Of a DNA stretch of 64,000 nt, positions 36,601 to 50,139 are shown in pieces. The position numbers were made by a program, and so were the translations under genes. Origin of the DNA: Calliopsis andreniformis (Eukaryota; Arthropoda; Insecta; Hymenoptera; Andrenidae); the NCBI RefSeq assembly GCF_051401765.1, contig NW_027480423.1:15686001-15750000 (forward strand). The letters are read 5' to 3'. Positions within the stretch are counted from its first letter, which is position 1. Each line of letters begins with the position of its first letter. The notes beneath the pieces are model-generated. The model searched no databases. It was not told the DNA's origin and was given only the letters and a program-made list of their open reading frames with translations.

Positions 36601-38990
36601 TGTGATAGGATATAAAGACTGTTGTATTTTTATTGTATTTTATACTTCAGGCGTTGACTTCTAGGGCCCTAACTATTCCCTCTGGCGGATCAACGCCCTA
36701 GAGTGAAACCTACGTTGCCCGGAACGTAGAAATGACTATTACTTTCACACTGGATGCAATTATTCGTTTTATACGATGGAAAAGCTGATCCATTTATTTT
36801 GTATTTTATGCTTCGGGCGTTGACTCCTAAGGCCCTAACTATTCGATCTGGTGGAACAACGCCCTAGGGTCAAGCCTAGGTTGCGCGGAACGTAGAAATG
36901 ACCATAAGTTTCACACTGGTAGCAATTATTCGTTTTATACGATGGAAAAACTGTTTTATTTATTTTGTGTTTTATGCTTCTGGCGTTGACTTTTTATGCC
37001 CTAACTATTCCCTCTGGCGGATCAACGCCCTAGAGTGAAACCTACGTTGCCCGGAACGTAGAAATGACTATTACTTTCACACTGGATGCAATTATTCGTT
37101 TTATACGATGGAAAAGCTGATCCATTTATTTTGTATTTTATGCTTCGGGCGTTGACTCCTAAGGCCCTAACTATTCGATCTGGTGGAACAACGCCCTAGG
37201 GTCAAGCCTAGGTTGCGCGGAACGTAGAAATGACCATAAGTTTCACACTGGTAGCAATTATTCGTTTTATACGATGGAAAAACTGTTTTATTTATTTTGT
37301 ATTTTATGCTTCTGGTGTTGACTTCTTATGCCCTAACTATTCCCTCCGGCGGACCAACGCCCTAGAGTGAAACCTACGTTGCCCGGAACGTAGAAATGAC
37401 TATTACTTTCACACCGGTTGCAATTATTCGTTTTATACGATGGAAAAGCTGTTCCATTTATTTTGCGTTTTATGCTTCGGGCGTTGACTTCTAAGGCCCT
37501 AACTATTCCATCTGGTGGAACAACGCCCTAGGGTGAAGCCTAGGTTGCCTGGAACGTAGAAATGACCATCACTTTCACACGGGTTGCAATTATTCCTGTG
37601 ATAGGATATAAAGACTGTTGTATTTTTATTGTATTTTATACTTCAGGCGTTGACTTCTAGGGCCCTAACTATTCCCTCTGGCGGATCAACGCCCTAGAGT
37701 GAAACCTACGTTGCCCGGAACGTAGAAATGACTATTACTTTCACACTGGATGCAATTATTCGTTTTATACGATGGAAAAGCTGATCCATTTATTTTGTAT
37801 TTTATGCTTCGGGCGTTGACTCCTAAGGCCCTAACTATTCGATCTGGTGGAACAACGCCCTAGGGTCAAGCCTAGGTTGCGCGGAACGTAGAAATGACCA
37901 TAAGTTTCACACTGGTAGCAATTATTCGTTTTATACGATGGAAAAACTGTTTTATTTATTTTGTATTTTATGCTTCTGGTGTTGACTTCTTATGCCCTAA
38001 CTATTCCCTCCGGCGGACCAACGCCCTAGAGTGAAACCTACGTTGCCCGGAACGTAGAAATGACTATTACTTTCACACCGGATGCAATTATTCGTTTTAT
38101 ACGATGGAAAAGCTGTTCCATTTATTTTGCGTTTTATGCTTCGGGCGTTGACTTCTAAGGCCCTAACTATTCCATCTGGTGGAACAACGCCCTAGGGTGA
38201 AGCCTAGGTTGCCTGGAACGTAGAAATGACCATCACTTTCACACGGGTTGCAATTATTCCTGTGATAGGATATAAAGACTGTTGTATTTTTATTGTATTT
38301 TATACTTCAGGCGTTGACTTCTAGGGCCCTAACTATTCCCTCTGGCGGATCAACGCCCTAGAGTGAAACCTACGTTGCCCGGAACGTAGAAATGACTATT
38401 ACTTTCACACTGGATGCAATTATTCGTTTTATACGATGGAAAAGCTGATCCATTTATTTTGTATTTTATGCTTCGGGCGTTGACTCCTAAGGCCCTAACT
38501 ATTCGATCTGGTGGAACAACGCCCTAGGGTCAAGCCTAGGTTGCGCGGAACGTAGAAATGACCATAAGTTTCACACTGGTAGCAATTATTCGTTTTATAC
38601 GATGGAAAAACTGTTTTATTTATTTTGTATTTTATGCTTCTGGTGTTGACTTCTTATGCCCTAACTATTCCCTCCGGCGGACCAACGCCCTAGAGTGAAA
38701 CCTACGTTGCCCGGAACGTAGAAATGACTATTACTTTCACACCGGTTGCAATTATTCGTTTTATACGATGGAAAAGCTGTTCCATTTATTTTGCGTTTTA
38801 TGCTTCGGGCGTTGACTTCTAAGGCCCTAACTATTCCAACTGGTGGAACAACGCCCTAGGGTGAAGCCTAGGTTGCCTGGAACGTAGAAATGACCATCAC
38901 TTTCACACGGGTTGCAATTATTCCTGTGATAGGATATAAAGACTGTTGTATTTTTATTGTATTTTATACTTCAGGCGTTGACTTCTAGGG
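36601..38990 (+). repeat. Nested 4-mer HOR (664 bp), block D copy 1
   Basis: The rare TGTGATAGGATATAAAGAC recurs at 36,601, 37,597, 38,261 and 38,925, giving intervals of 996, 664 and 664 bp (6, 4 and 4 monomers). The four monomers in order are as follows. First, CATAAGTTTCACACTGG with CTTCTGGTGTTGAC. Second, TTCACACCGG with TTTTGCGTTTTATG. Third, the TGTGATAGG monomer. Fourth, TTCACACTGGATGC with GCTGATCCATTTATTTTG. The 996-bp interval holds an extra pair of monomers. A looser form extends upstream to about 34,740. Confidence 0.86.
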
Positions 38991-40872
38991 CCCTAGCTAT
39001 TCGATCTGGTCGAGCAACGCCCTAGTGTGAAGCCTAGGTTGCGCGGAACGTAGAAATGACCATAACTTCCACTCTGGTTGCAATTATTCGTTTTATACGA
39101 TGGAAAAGCTGTTGTATTTATATCGTATTTTGTGCTTCTGGCGTTGACCTCTTAGGCCCTAACTATTCCATCTGGTGGAACAGCGCCGTCGGGTGAAGCC
39201 TAGGTTGCGCGGAACGTAGCAATGACCATAACTTTCACACTGGTAGCAATTATTCGTTTTATACGATGGAAAAACTGTTCTATTTATTTTGTATTTTATG
39301 CTTCGGGCGTTGATTTCTAAGGCCCTAACTATTCAATCTGTTGGTGCAACGACCAAGGGTGAAGCCTATGTTGCCCGGAAAGTAGAAATGACGTTAACTT
39401 TCATACTGGTTGCAATTATTCGTTTTATACGATGGAAAAACTGTTTTATTTATTTTGTATTTTATGCTTCGGGCGTTGACTTCTAAGGCCCTAACTATTC
39501 GATCTGGTGGCGCAACGCCCTAGAGTGACGCCTAGGTTGCCCGGAACGTAGAAATGACCACTACCTTCACAATGTTTGCAATTATTCATTTTATACGATG
39601 GAAAAGCTTTTGTACTTATATTGTATTTTATTCTTCTGGCGTTGACTTCTTAGGCCCTAATTATTCGATCTGGTGGAACAACGCCCTAGAGTGAAGACTA
39701 GGTTGCTCGGAACAAGGAAATGACCATTACTTTCACACTGTTTGCAGTTATTCCTGTTATACGATGGAAAAACTTTTGCATCTTTATTGTATTTTATGCT
39801 TCTGGCGTTGACTTCTAAGGCCCTAGCTATTCGATTTGGTGGAGCAACGCCCGAGAGTGGGGCCTAGGTTGCCCGGTACATAGAAATGACCATTACTTTC
39901 ACACTGTTTGCAAATATACATTATATACGGTGGAAAAGCTGTTGTATTTATATTGTATTTTATGCTTCGGGCATTAACTTCTAGGGCCCTAACTATTCAA
40001 TCTGTTGGAGCAACGGCCTAGGGTGAATCCTAGGTTGCCCGGAAAGAAGAAATGACCATAACTTTCATACTGGTTTCAATTATTTGTTTTATGGAGTGAA
40101 AAAACTGTTGTATTTATATTGTATTTTATGCTTCTGGCGTTCACTTTTTAGGCCCTAACTATTCGATCTGGTGGAACAACGACCTAGGGTGAAGCCTAGG
40201 TTGCCCGGAACGTAGAAATGACCATAACTTTCACACTGGTAGCAATTATTCGTTTTATACAATGGAAAAGCTATTCTATTTATTTTGCATTTTATGTTTC
40301 GGGCGTTGACTTCTAACGCCCTAACTGATTGATCTGGTGGAGCAACGCCCTAGAGTGAAGCCTAGATTGCCAGGAACGTTGGAATGACCATAACCTAGAC
40401 AACTGGTTGCTATTATTCGTTTTATACGATTGAAAAACTGGTATATTTATATTGTATTTTATTCTTATGGCGTTGACTTCATAGGCCCTAACTAGACGAT
40501 CTGGTGGAGCAACGCCCTAGAGTGAAACCTAGGTTACCCGGAACGTAGAAACGACCATAACTTTCACACTGGCTGCAATTATTCGTTTTATACGATGCAA
40601 AAGCTGTTGCATCTTTATTGTATTTTATTCTTCTAGCGTTGACTTCTAAGGCCGTAGCTATTAGATGTGGTGGAGCAACACCCTAGAGTGACGCCTAGGT
40701 TGCCCGGAACGTAGAAATGACCATATCTTTCACACTGCTTGCAATTATTCATTTTATATGATGGAAAAACTGTTGCATTTATATTGTATTTTATGCTTCT
40801 GGCAGTGACTTCTTAGGCCCTAACTATTCGATCTGGAGGCGCAATGTCCCAGAGTTAAGTCTAGGATGCCCG

Positions 40873-41037
40873 AAACGCCGAAATGATCATTACTTTCACG
40901 CTTATTGCAATTATTCCTGTAATACGATGAAAAGACTGTTGTATTTTTATTGTATCTCATGCTCATGGTGTTGACTTCTATGGCCCTAACTATTCGATCT
41001 GGTGGAGCAACACCCTAGAGTGAAGCCTAGGTTGCCG
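40873..41037 (+). repeat. Marker monomer subtype M, copy 8 (half marker)
   Basis: The first half has the marker signature (AAACGCCGAAATGATC). The second half reads CTCATGGTGTTGACTTCTATGG and an ordinary end, so it is a recombinant between subtype M and a normal unit. It is 165 bp long because of the GTTGCCG deletion at its end. Confidence 0.82.
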
Positions 41038-41900
41038 GAACGTCGAAATGACCAGAACTCTCACAGTGGTTGCAATTATTCGTTTTATACCATGGAAAAT
41101 CTGTTGTATTTATATCGTATTTTATGCTTCTGGCGTTGACTTCTTAGGCCCTAACTATTCGACCTGGTGGAGCAACGCCCTAGAGTGAAACCTAGGTTGC
41201 CGAGAACGTAGAAATGACCATTACATTCACACTGGTTGCAATTATTCCTGTTATACGATGAAAAAACTGTTGTATTTTTATTGCATTCTATGCTTCTGGC
41301 GTTTAATTCTAAGTCGCTAGCTATTTGACCTGTTGGAGCAACGACCTAGAGTGAAGCCCAGGTTGCCCGGAACGTAGAAATGACCATTACTTTCACACTG
41401 TTTGCTATTATTCATCTTGTACGATGGAAAAGCTGTTGTATTTATATTGTATTTTATGCCTCTGGCGTTGACTTCTAAGGCCGTAGCTATTAGATGTGGT
41501 GGAGCAACGCCCTAGAGTGACGCCTAGGTTGCCCGGAACGTAGAAATGACCATTACTTTCACAATGTTAGCAACTACTCATTTTATACGATGGAATAACT
41601 GTTGTATTTATATTGTATTTTATCCTTCTGGCGTTGAGTTCTAAGTCCCTAGCTATTCGATCTGGAAGAGCAACGCCCTAGAGTGAAACCAAGGTTATCC
41701 GGAACGTAGAAATGACCAGTACATTCACACTGGTTGCAGTTACTCCTGTAAAACGATGGAAAAACGGTTGCATCTTTATTGTATTTTATGCTTCTGGCGA
41801 TGACTTCTAAGTCCCTAACTATTCGACCTCGTGGAGCCACGCCCTTGGGTGAAGCCTAGGTTGGCCGGAATGTAGAAATGTCCATAACTTTCACACTGGT

Positions 41901-41990
41901 AGCAATTATTCGTTTTATACGATGGAAAAACTGTTTTATTTATTTTGTGTTTTATGCTTCTGGCGTTGACTTTTTATGCCCTAACTATTC
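41901..41990 (+). repeat. Junction between the two block D copies
   Basis: These 90 bases do not follow the 7,470-bp offset on either side. They match about 36,921-37,010 instead, including TTTTGTGTTTTATGCTTCTGG and GACTTTTTATGCC. The left flank (to 41,900) belongs to the 1-kb segment that elsewhere continues as GGTTGCTATTATTCG. The original neighbour has therefore been replaced here, and this marks the crossover or conversion patch. Confidence 0.8.
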
Positions 41991-44070
41991 CCTCTGGCGG
42001 ATCAACGCCCTAGAGTGAAACCTACGTTGCCCGGAACGTAGAAATGACTATTACTTTCACACTGGTTGCAATTATTCGTTTTATACGATGGAAAAGCTGT
42101 TCCATTTATTTTGTATTTTATGCTTCGGGCCTTGAATCCTAAGGCCCTAACTATTCGATCTGGTGGAACAACGCCCTAGGGTCAAGCCTAGGGTGCGCGG
42201 AACGTAGAAATGACCATAAGTTTCACACTGGTAGCAATTATTCGTTTTATACGATGGAAAAACTGTTTTATTTATTTTGTATTTTATGCTTCTGGCGTTG
42301 ACTTCTTATGCCCTAACTATTCCCTCTGGCGGATCAACGCCCTAGAGTGAAACCTACGTTGCCCGGAACGTAGAAATGACTGCTACTTTCACACTGGTTG
42401 CAATTATTCGTTTTATACGATGGAAAAGCTGTTCCATTTATTTTGCGTTTTATGCATCGGGCGTTGACTTCTAAGGCCCTAACTATTCCATCTGGTGGAA
42501 CAACGCCCTAGGGTGAAGCCTAGGTTGCCTGGAGCGTAGAAATGACCATCACTTTCACACGGGTTGCAATTATTTCTGTTATAGGATGGAAAGACTGTTG
42601 TATTTTTATTGTATTTTATACTTCAGGCGTTGACTTCTAAGGCCCTAGCTATTCGATCTGGTCGAGCAACGCCCTAGAGTGAAGCCTAGGTTGCCGGGAA
42701 CGTAGAAATGACCATAACTTCCACACTGGTTGCAATTATTCGTTTTATACGATGGAAAAGCTGTTGTAGTTATATCGTATTTTATGCTTCTGGCGTTGAC
42801 CTCTTAGGCCCTAACTATTCCATCTGGTGGAACAACGCCGTCGGGTGAAGCCTAGGTTGCGCGGAACTTAGAAATGACCTTAACTTTCACACTGGTAGCA
42901 ATTATTCGTTTTATACGATGGAGAAACTGTTCTATTTATTTTGTATTTTATGCTACGGGTGTTGACTCCTAAGGCCATAACTATTCAATCTGTTGGTGCA
43001 TCGCCCATGGGTGAAGCCTATGTTGCCCGGAATGTAGAAATGACGTTAACTTTCATACTGGTTCCAATTATTCGTTTTATACGATGGAAAAGCTGATCCA
43101 TTTATTTTGTATTTTATGCTTCGGGCGTTGACTCCTAAGGCCCTAACTATTCGATCTGGTGGAACAACGCCCTAGGGTCAAGCCTAGGTTGCGCGGAACG
43201 TAGAAATGACCATAAGTTTCACACTGGTAGCAATTATTCGTTTTATACGATGGAAAAACTGTTTTATTTATTTTGTATTTTATGCTTCTGGTGTTGACTT
43301 CTTATGCCCTAACTATTCCCTCCGGCGGACCAACGCCCTAGAGTGAAACCTACGTTGCCCGGAACGTAGAAATGACTATTACTTTCACACCGGTTGCAAT
43401 TATTCGTTTTATACGATGGAAAAGCTGTTCCATTTATTTTGTGTTTTATGCTTCTGGCGTTGACTTTTTATGCCCTAACTATTCCCTCTGGCGGATCAAC
43501 GCCCTAGAGTGAAACCTACGTTGCCCGGAACGTAGAAATGACTATTACTTTCACACTGGATGCAATTATTCGTTTTATACGATGGAAAAGCTGATCCATT
43601 TATTTTGTATTTTATGCTTCGGGCGTTGACTCCTAAGGCCCTAACTATTCGATCTGGTGGAACAACGCCCTAGGGTCAAGCCTAGGTTGCGCGGAACGTA
43701 GAAATGACCATAAGTTTCACACTGGTAGCAATTATTCGTTTTATACGATGGAAAAACTGTTTTATTTATTTTGTATTTTATGCTTCTGGTGTTGACTTCT
43801 TATGCCCTAACTATTCCCTCCGGCGGACCAACGCCCTAGAGTGAAACCTACGTTGCCCGGAACGTAGAAATGACTATTACTTTCACACCGGTTGCAATTA
43901 TTCGTTTTATACGATGGAAAAGCTGTTCCATTTATTTTGCGTTTTATGCTTCGGGCGTTGACTTCTAAGGCCCTAACTATTCCATCTGGTGGAACAACGC
44001 CCTAGGGTGAAGCCTAGGTTGCCTGGAACGTAGAAATGACCATCACTTTCACACGGGTTGCAATTATTCC

Positions 44071-46460
44071 TGTGATAGGATATAAAGACTGTTGTATTTT
44101 TATTGTATTTTATACTTCAGGCGTTGACTTCTAGGGCCCTAACTATTCCCTCTGGCGGATCAACGCCCTAGAGTGAAACCTACGTTGCCCGGAACGTAGA
44201 AATGACTATTACTTTCACACTGGATGCAATTATTCGTTTTATACGATGGAAAAGCTGATCCATTTATTTTGTATTTTATGCTTCGGGCGTTGACTCCTAA
44301 GGCCCTAACTATTCGATCTGGTGGAACAACGCCCTAGGGTCAAGCCTAGGTTGCGCGGAACGTAGAAATGACCATAAGTTTCACACTGGTAGCAATTATT
44401 CGTTTTATACGATGGAAAAACTGTTTTATTTATTTTGTGTTTTATGCTTCTGGCGTTGACTTTTTATGCCCTAACTATTCCCTCTGGCGGATCAACGCCC
44501 TAGAGTGAAACCTACGTTGCCCGGAACGTAGAAATGACTATTACTTTCACACTGGATGCAATTATTCGTTTTATACGATGGAAAAGCTGATCCATTTATT
44601 TTGTATTTTATGCTTCGGGCGTTGACTCCTAAGGCCCTAACTATTCGATCTGGTGGAACAACGCCCTAGGGTCAAGCCTAGGTTGCGCGGAACGTAGAAA
44701 TGACCATAAGTTTCACACTGGTAGCAATTATTCGTTTTATACGATGGAAAAACTGTTTTATTTATTTTGTATTTTATGCTTCTGGTGTTGACTTCTTATG
44801 CCCTAACTATTCCCTCCGGCGGACCAACGCCCTAGAGTGAAACCTACGTTGCCCGGAACGTAGAAATGACTATTACTTTCACACCGGTTGCAATTATTCG
44901 TTTTATACGATGGAAAAGCTGTTCCATTTATTTTGCGTTTTATGCTTCGGGCGTTGACTTCTAAGGCCCTAACTATTCCATCTGGTGGAACAACGCCCTA
45001 GGGTGAAGCCTAGGTTGCCTGGAACGTAGAAATGACCATCACTTTCACACGGGTTGCAATTATTCCTGTGATAGGATATAAAGACTGTTGTATTTTTATT
45101 GTATTTTATACTTCAGGCGTTGACTTCTAGGGCCCTAACTATTCCCTCTGGCGGATCAACGCCCTAGAGTGAAACCTACGTTGCCCGGAACGTAGAAATG
45201 ACTATTACTTTCACACTGGATGCAATTATTCGTTTTATACGATGGAAAAGCTGATCCATTTATTTTGTATTTTATGCTTCGGGCGTTGACTCCTAAGGCC
45301 CTAACTATTCGATCTGGTGGAACAACGCCCTAGGGTCAAGCCTAGGTTGCGCGGAACGTAGAAATGACCATAAGTTTCACACTGGTAGCAATTATTCGTT
45401 TTATACGATGGAAAAACTGTTTTATTTATTTTGTATTTTATGCTTCTGGTGTTGACTTCTTATGCCCTAACTATTCCCTCCGGCGGACCAACGCCCTAGA
45501 GTGAAACCTACGTTGCCCGGAACGTAGAAATGACTATTACTTTCACACCGGATGCAATTATTCGTTTTATACGATGGAAAAGCTGTTCCATTTATTTTGC
45601 GTTTTATGCTTCGGGCGTTGACTTCTAAGGCCCTAACTATTCCATCTGGTGGAACAACGCCCTAGGGTGAAGCCTAGGTTGCCTGGAACGTAGAAATGAC
45701 CATCACTTTCACACGGGTTGCAATTATTCCTGTGATAGGATATAAAGACTGTTGTATTTTTATTGTATTTTATACTTCAGGCGTTGACTTCTAGGGCCCT
45801 AACTATTCCCTCTGGCGGATCAACGCCCTAGAGTGAAACCTACGTTGCCCGGAACGTAGAAATGACTATTACTTTCACACTGGATGCAATTATTCGTTTT
45901 ATACGATGGAAAAGCTGATCCATTTATTTTGTATTTTATGCTTCGGGCGTTGACTCCTAAGGCCCTAACTATTCGATCTGGTGGAACAACGCCCTAGGGT
46001 CAAGCCTAGGTTGCGCGGAACGTAGAAATGACCATAAGTTTCACACTGGTAGCAATTATTCGTTTTATACGATGGAAAAACTGTTTTATTTATTTTGTAT
46101 TTTATGCTTCTGGTGTTGACTTCTTATGCCCTAACTATTCCCTCCGGCGGACCAACGCCCTAGAGTGAAACCTACGTTGCCCGGAACGTAGAAATGACTA
46201 TTACTTTCACACCGGTTGCAATTATTCGTTTTATACGATGGAAAAGCTGTTCCATTTATTTTGCGTTTTATGCTTCGGGCGTTGACTTCTAAGGCCCTAA
46301 CTATTCCAACTGGTGGAACAACGCCCTAGGGTGAAGCCTAGGTTGCCTGGAACGTAGAAATGACCATCACTTTCACACGGGTTGCAATTATTCCTGTGAT
46401 AGGATATAAAGACTGTTGTATTTTTATTGTATTTTATACTTCAGGCGTTGACTTCTAGGG
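44071..46460 (+). repeat. Nested 4-mer HOR (664 bp), block D copy 2
   Basis: The same arrangement as in copy 1, shifted by 7,470 bp, with the TGTGATAGGATATAAAGAC string at 44,071, 45,067, 45,731 and 46,395. The 996/664/664 spacing is kept exactly. The 4-mer amplification therefore happened before the 7.47-kb duplication. Confidence 0.86.
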
Positions 46461-48342
46461 CCCTAGCTATTCGATCTGGTCGAGCAACGCCCTAGTGTGA
46501 AGCCTAGGTTGCGCGGAACGTAGAAATGACCATAACTTCCACTCTGGTTGCAATTATTCGTTTTATACGATGGAAAAGCTGTTGTATTTATATCGTATTT
46601 TGTGCTTCTGGCGTTGACCTCTTAGGCCCTAACTATTCCATCTGGTGGAACAGCGCCGTCGGGTGAAGCCTAGGTTGCGCGGAACGTAGCAATGACCATA
46701 ACTTTCACACTGGTAGCAATTATTCGTTTTATACGATGGAAAAACTGTTCTATTTATTTTGTATTTTATGCTTCGGGCGTTGATTTCTAAGGCCCTAACT
46801 ATTCAATCTGTTGGTGCAACGACCAAGGGTGAAGCCTATGTTGCCCGGAAAGTAGAAATGACGTTAACTTTCATACTGGTTGCAATTATTCGTTTTATAC
46901 GATGGAAAAACTGTTTTATTTATTTTGTATTTTATGCTTCGGGCGTTGACTTCTAAGGCCCTAACTATTCGATCTGGTGGCGCAACGCCCTAGAGTGACG
47001 CCTAGGTTGCCCGGAACGTAGAAATGACCACTACCTTCACAATGTTTGCAATTATTCATTTTATACGATGGAAAAGCTTTTGTACTTATATTGTATTTTA
47101 TTCTTCTGGCGTTGACTTCTTAGGCCCTAATTATTCGATCTGGTGGAACAACGCCCTAGAGTGAAGACTAGGTTGCTCGGAACAAGGAAATGACCATTAC
47201 TTTCACACTGTTTGCAGTTATTCCTGTTATACGATGGAAAAACTTTTGCATCTTTATTGTATTTTATGCTTCTGGCGTTGACTTCTAAGGCCCTAGCTAT
47301 TCGATTTGGTGGAGCAACGCCCGAGAGTGGGGCCTAGGTTGCCCGGTACATAGAAATGACCATTACTTTCACACTGTTTGCAAATATACATTATATACGG
47401 TGGAAAAGCTGTTGTATTTATATTGTATTTTATGCTTCGGGCATTAACTTCTAGGGCCCTAACTATTCAATCTGTTGGAGCAACGGCCTAGGGTGAATCC
47501 TAGGTTGCCCGGAAAGAAGAAATGACCATAACTTTCATACTGGTTTCAATTATTTGTTTTATGGAGTGAAAAAACTGTTGTATTTATATTGTATTTTATG
47601 CTTCTGGCGTTCACTTTTTAGGCCCTAACTATTCGATCTGGTGGAACAACGACCTAGGGTGAAGCCTAGGTTGCCCGGAACGTAGAAATGACCATAACTT
47701 TCACACTGGTAGCAATTATTCGTTTTATACAATGGAAAAGCTATTCTATTTATTTTGCATTTTATGTTTCGGGCGTTGACTTCTAACGCCCTAACTGATT
47801 GATCTGGTGGAGCAACGCCCTAGAGTGAAGCCTAGATTGCCAGGAACGTTGGAATGACCATAACCTAGACAACTGGTTGCTATTATTCGTTTTATACGAT
47901 TGAAAAACTGGTATATTTATATTGTATTTTATTCTTATGGCGTTGACTTCATAGGCCCTAACTAGACGATCTGGTGGAGCAACGCCCTAGAGTGAAACCT
48001 AGGTTACCCGGAACGTAGAAACGACCATAACTTTCACACTGGCTGCAATTATTCGTTTTATACGATGCAAAAGCTGTTGCATCTTTATTGTATTTTATTC
48101 TTCTAGCGTTGACTTCTAAGGCCGTAGCTATTAGATGTGGTGGAGCAACACCCTAGAGTGACGCCTAGGTTGCCCGGAACGTAGAAATGACCATATCTTT
48201 CACACTGCTTGCAATTATTCATTTTATATGATGGAAAAACTGTTGCATTTATATTGTATTTTATGCTTCTGGCAGTGACTTCTTAGGCCCTAACTATTCG
48301 ATCTGGAGGCGCAATGTCCCAGAGTTAAGTCTAGGATGCCCG

Positions 48343-48507
48343 AAACGCCGAAATGATCATTACTTTCACGCTTATTGCAATTATTCCTGTAATACGATGA
48401 AAAGACTGTTGTATTTTTATTGTATCTCATGCTCATGGTGTTGACTTCTATGGCCCTAACTATTCGATCTGGTGGAGCAACACCCTAGAGTGAAGCCTAG
48501 GTTGCCG
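48343..48507 (+). repeat. Marker monomer subtype M, copy 9 (half marker)
   Basis: This is the block D duplicate of copy 8, exactly 7,470 bp further on, with no difference seen. Confidence 0.82.
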
Positions 48508-50139
48508 GAACGTCGAAATGACCAGAACTCTCACAGTGGTTGCAATTATTCGTTTTATACCATGGAAAATCTGTTGTATTTATATCGTATTTTATGCTTC
48601 TGGCGTTGACTTCTTAGGCCCTAACTATTCGACCTGGTGGAGCAACGCCCTAGAGTGAAACCTAGGTTGCCGAGAACGTAGAAATGACCATTACATTCAC
48701 ACTGGTTGCAATTATTCCTGTTATACGATGAAAAAACTGTTGTATTTTTATTGCATTCTATGCTTCTGGCGTTTAATTCTAAGTCGCTAGCTATTTGACC
48801 TGTTGGAGCAACGACCTAGAGTGAAGCCCAGGTTGCCCGGAACGTAGAAATGACCATTACTTTCACACTGTTTGCTATTATTCATCTTGTACGATGGAAA
48901 AGCTGTTGTATTTATATTGTATTTTATGCCTCTGGCGTTGACTTCTAAGGCCGTAGCTATTAGATGTGGTGGAGCAACGCCCTAGAGTGACGCCTAGGTT
49001 GCCCGGAACGTAGAAATGACCATTACTTTCACAATGTTAGCAACTACTCATTTTATACGATGGAATAACTGTTGTATTTATATTGTATTTTATCCTTCTG
49101 GCGTTGAGTTCTAAGTCCCTAGCTATTCGATCTGGAAGAGCAACGCCCTAGAGTGAAACCAAGGTTATCCGGAACGTAGAAATGACCAGTACATTCACAC
49201 TGGTTGCAGTTACTCCTGTAAAACGATGGAAAAACGGTTGCATCTTTATTGTATTTTATGCTTCTGGCGATGACTTCTAAGTCCCTAACTATTCGACCTC
49301 GTGGAGCCACGCCCTTGGGTGAAGCCTAGGTTGGCCGGAATGTAGAAATGTCCATAACTTTCACACTGGTTGCTATTATTCGTTTTATACGATTGAAAAG
49401 CTGTTGTATTTATATTGTATTTTATGCTTCTGGCGCTGACTTCTTAGGCCCTAACTATTCCCTCTGGTGGATCAACGCCCTAAAGTGAAACCTACGTTGA
49501 CCGGAACGTAGAAATGATAATTACTTTCACACTGTTTGCAATAATTCCTTTTATACGATGCAAAAGTTGTTGTATTTATATCGTATTTTATGCTTCTGGC
49601 GTTGACTTCTAAGGACCTAACTATTCGATCTGGTGGAGTAACGCCCTAGAGTGAAGCCTAGGTTGCCCGGAACGTAGAAATGAACATTACTTGCACAGTG
49701 TTTGCAGTTATTCATTTTATACGATGGAAAAGCTGTTGTATTTATATTGTATTTTATGCTCCTGGCGTTGACTTCTAAGGCCGTAGCTATTAGACGTGGT
49801 GGAGCAACGCCCTACAGTGACGCCTAGGTTGACCGGAACGTAGAAATGACCATTACTTTCACAATGTCTGCAATTATTCATTTTATACGATGAAAAAACT
49901 GTTGTACTTATATTGTATTTTATCCTTCTGGCGTTAAATTCTAAGTCCCTAGCTATTCGATCTGGTGGAGCAACGCCCTAGAGTGAAACATAGGTTACCC
50001 GGAACGTAGAAATGACCAGTACTTTCACACTGGTTGCAGTTATTCGTTTTATACAATGGAAAAACTGTTCTATTTATTTTGCATTTTATGCTTCGGGCGT
50101 TGACTTCCAAGGCCCTAGCTATTCGATCTGGTGGAGCAA

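Larger units (their letters stand above)
34521..41900 (+). repeat. Block D copy 1: 7.38-kb half of a 45-monomer tandem duplication
   Basis: This is the left copy of a long duplication with an offset of exactly 7,470 bp (45 monomers). I compared about twenty 60-base stretches spread over its length with 41,991-49,370 and found no mismatch, including at rare variants such as CAGCGCCGTCGGG (39,181), AACCTAGACAACTGG (40,395) and ATTCCAACTGG (38,834). The first half is a nested 4-mer HOR. The second half is a mixture resembling block C. The identity starts just after base 34,520 (T here, C at 41,990) and ends at 41,900. Confidence 0.92.
41991..49370 (+). repeat. Block D copy 2: 7.38-kb right half of the duplication
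   Basis: The right copy is apparently identical to 34,521-41,900 in every stretch compared. At 49,371 it continues with GGTTGCTATTATTCGTTTTATACGATTG, as the 1-kb segment does at about 28,455. The right edge therefore looks like the ancestral continuation, while the left copy's edge is the new join. A recent amplification and an assembly duplication are both possible explanations for such high identity. Confidence 0.92.
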
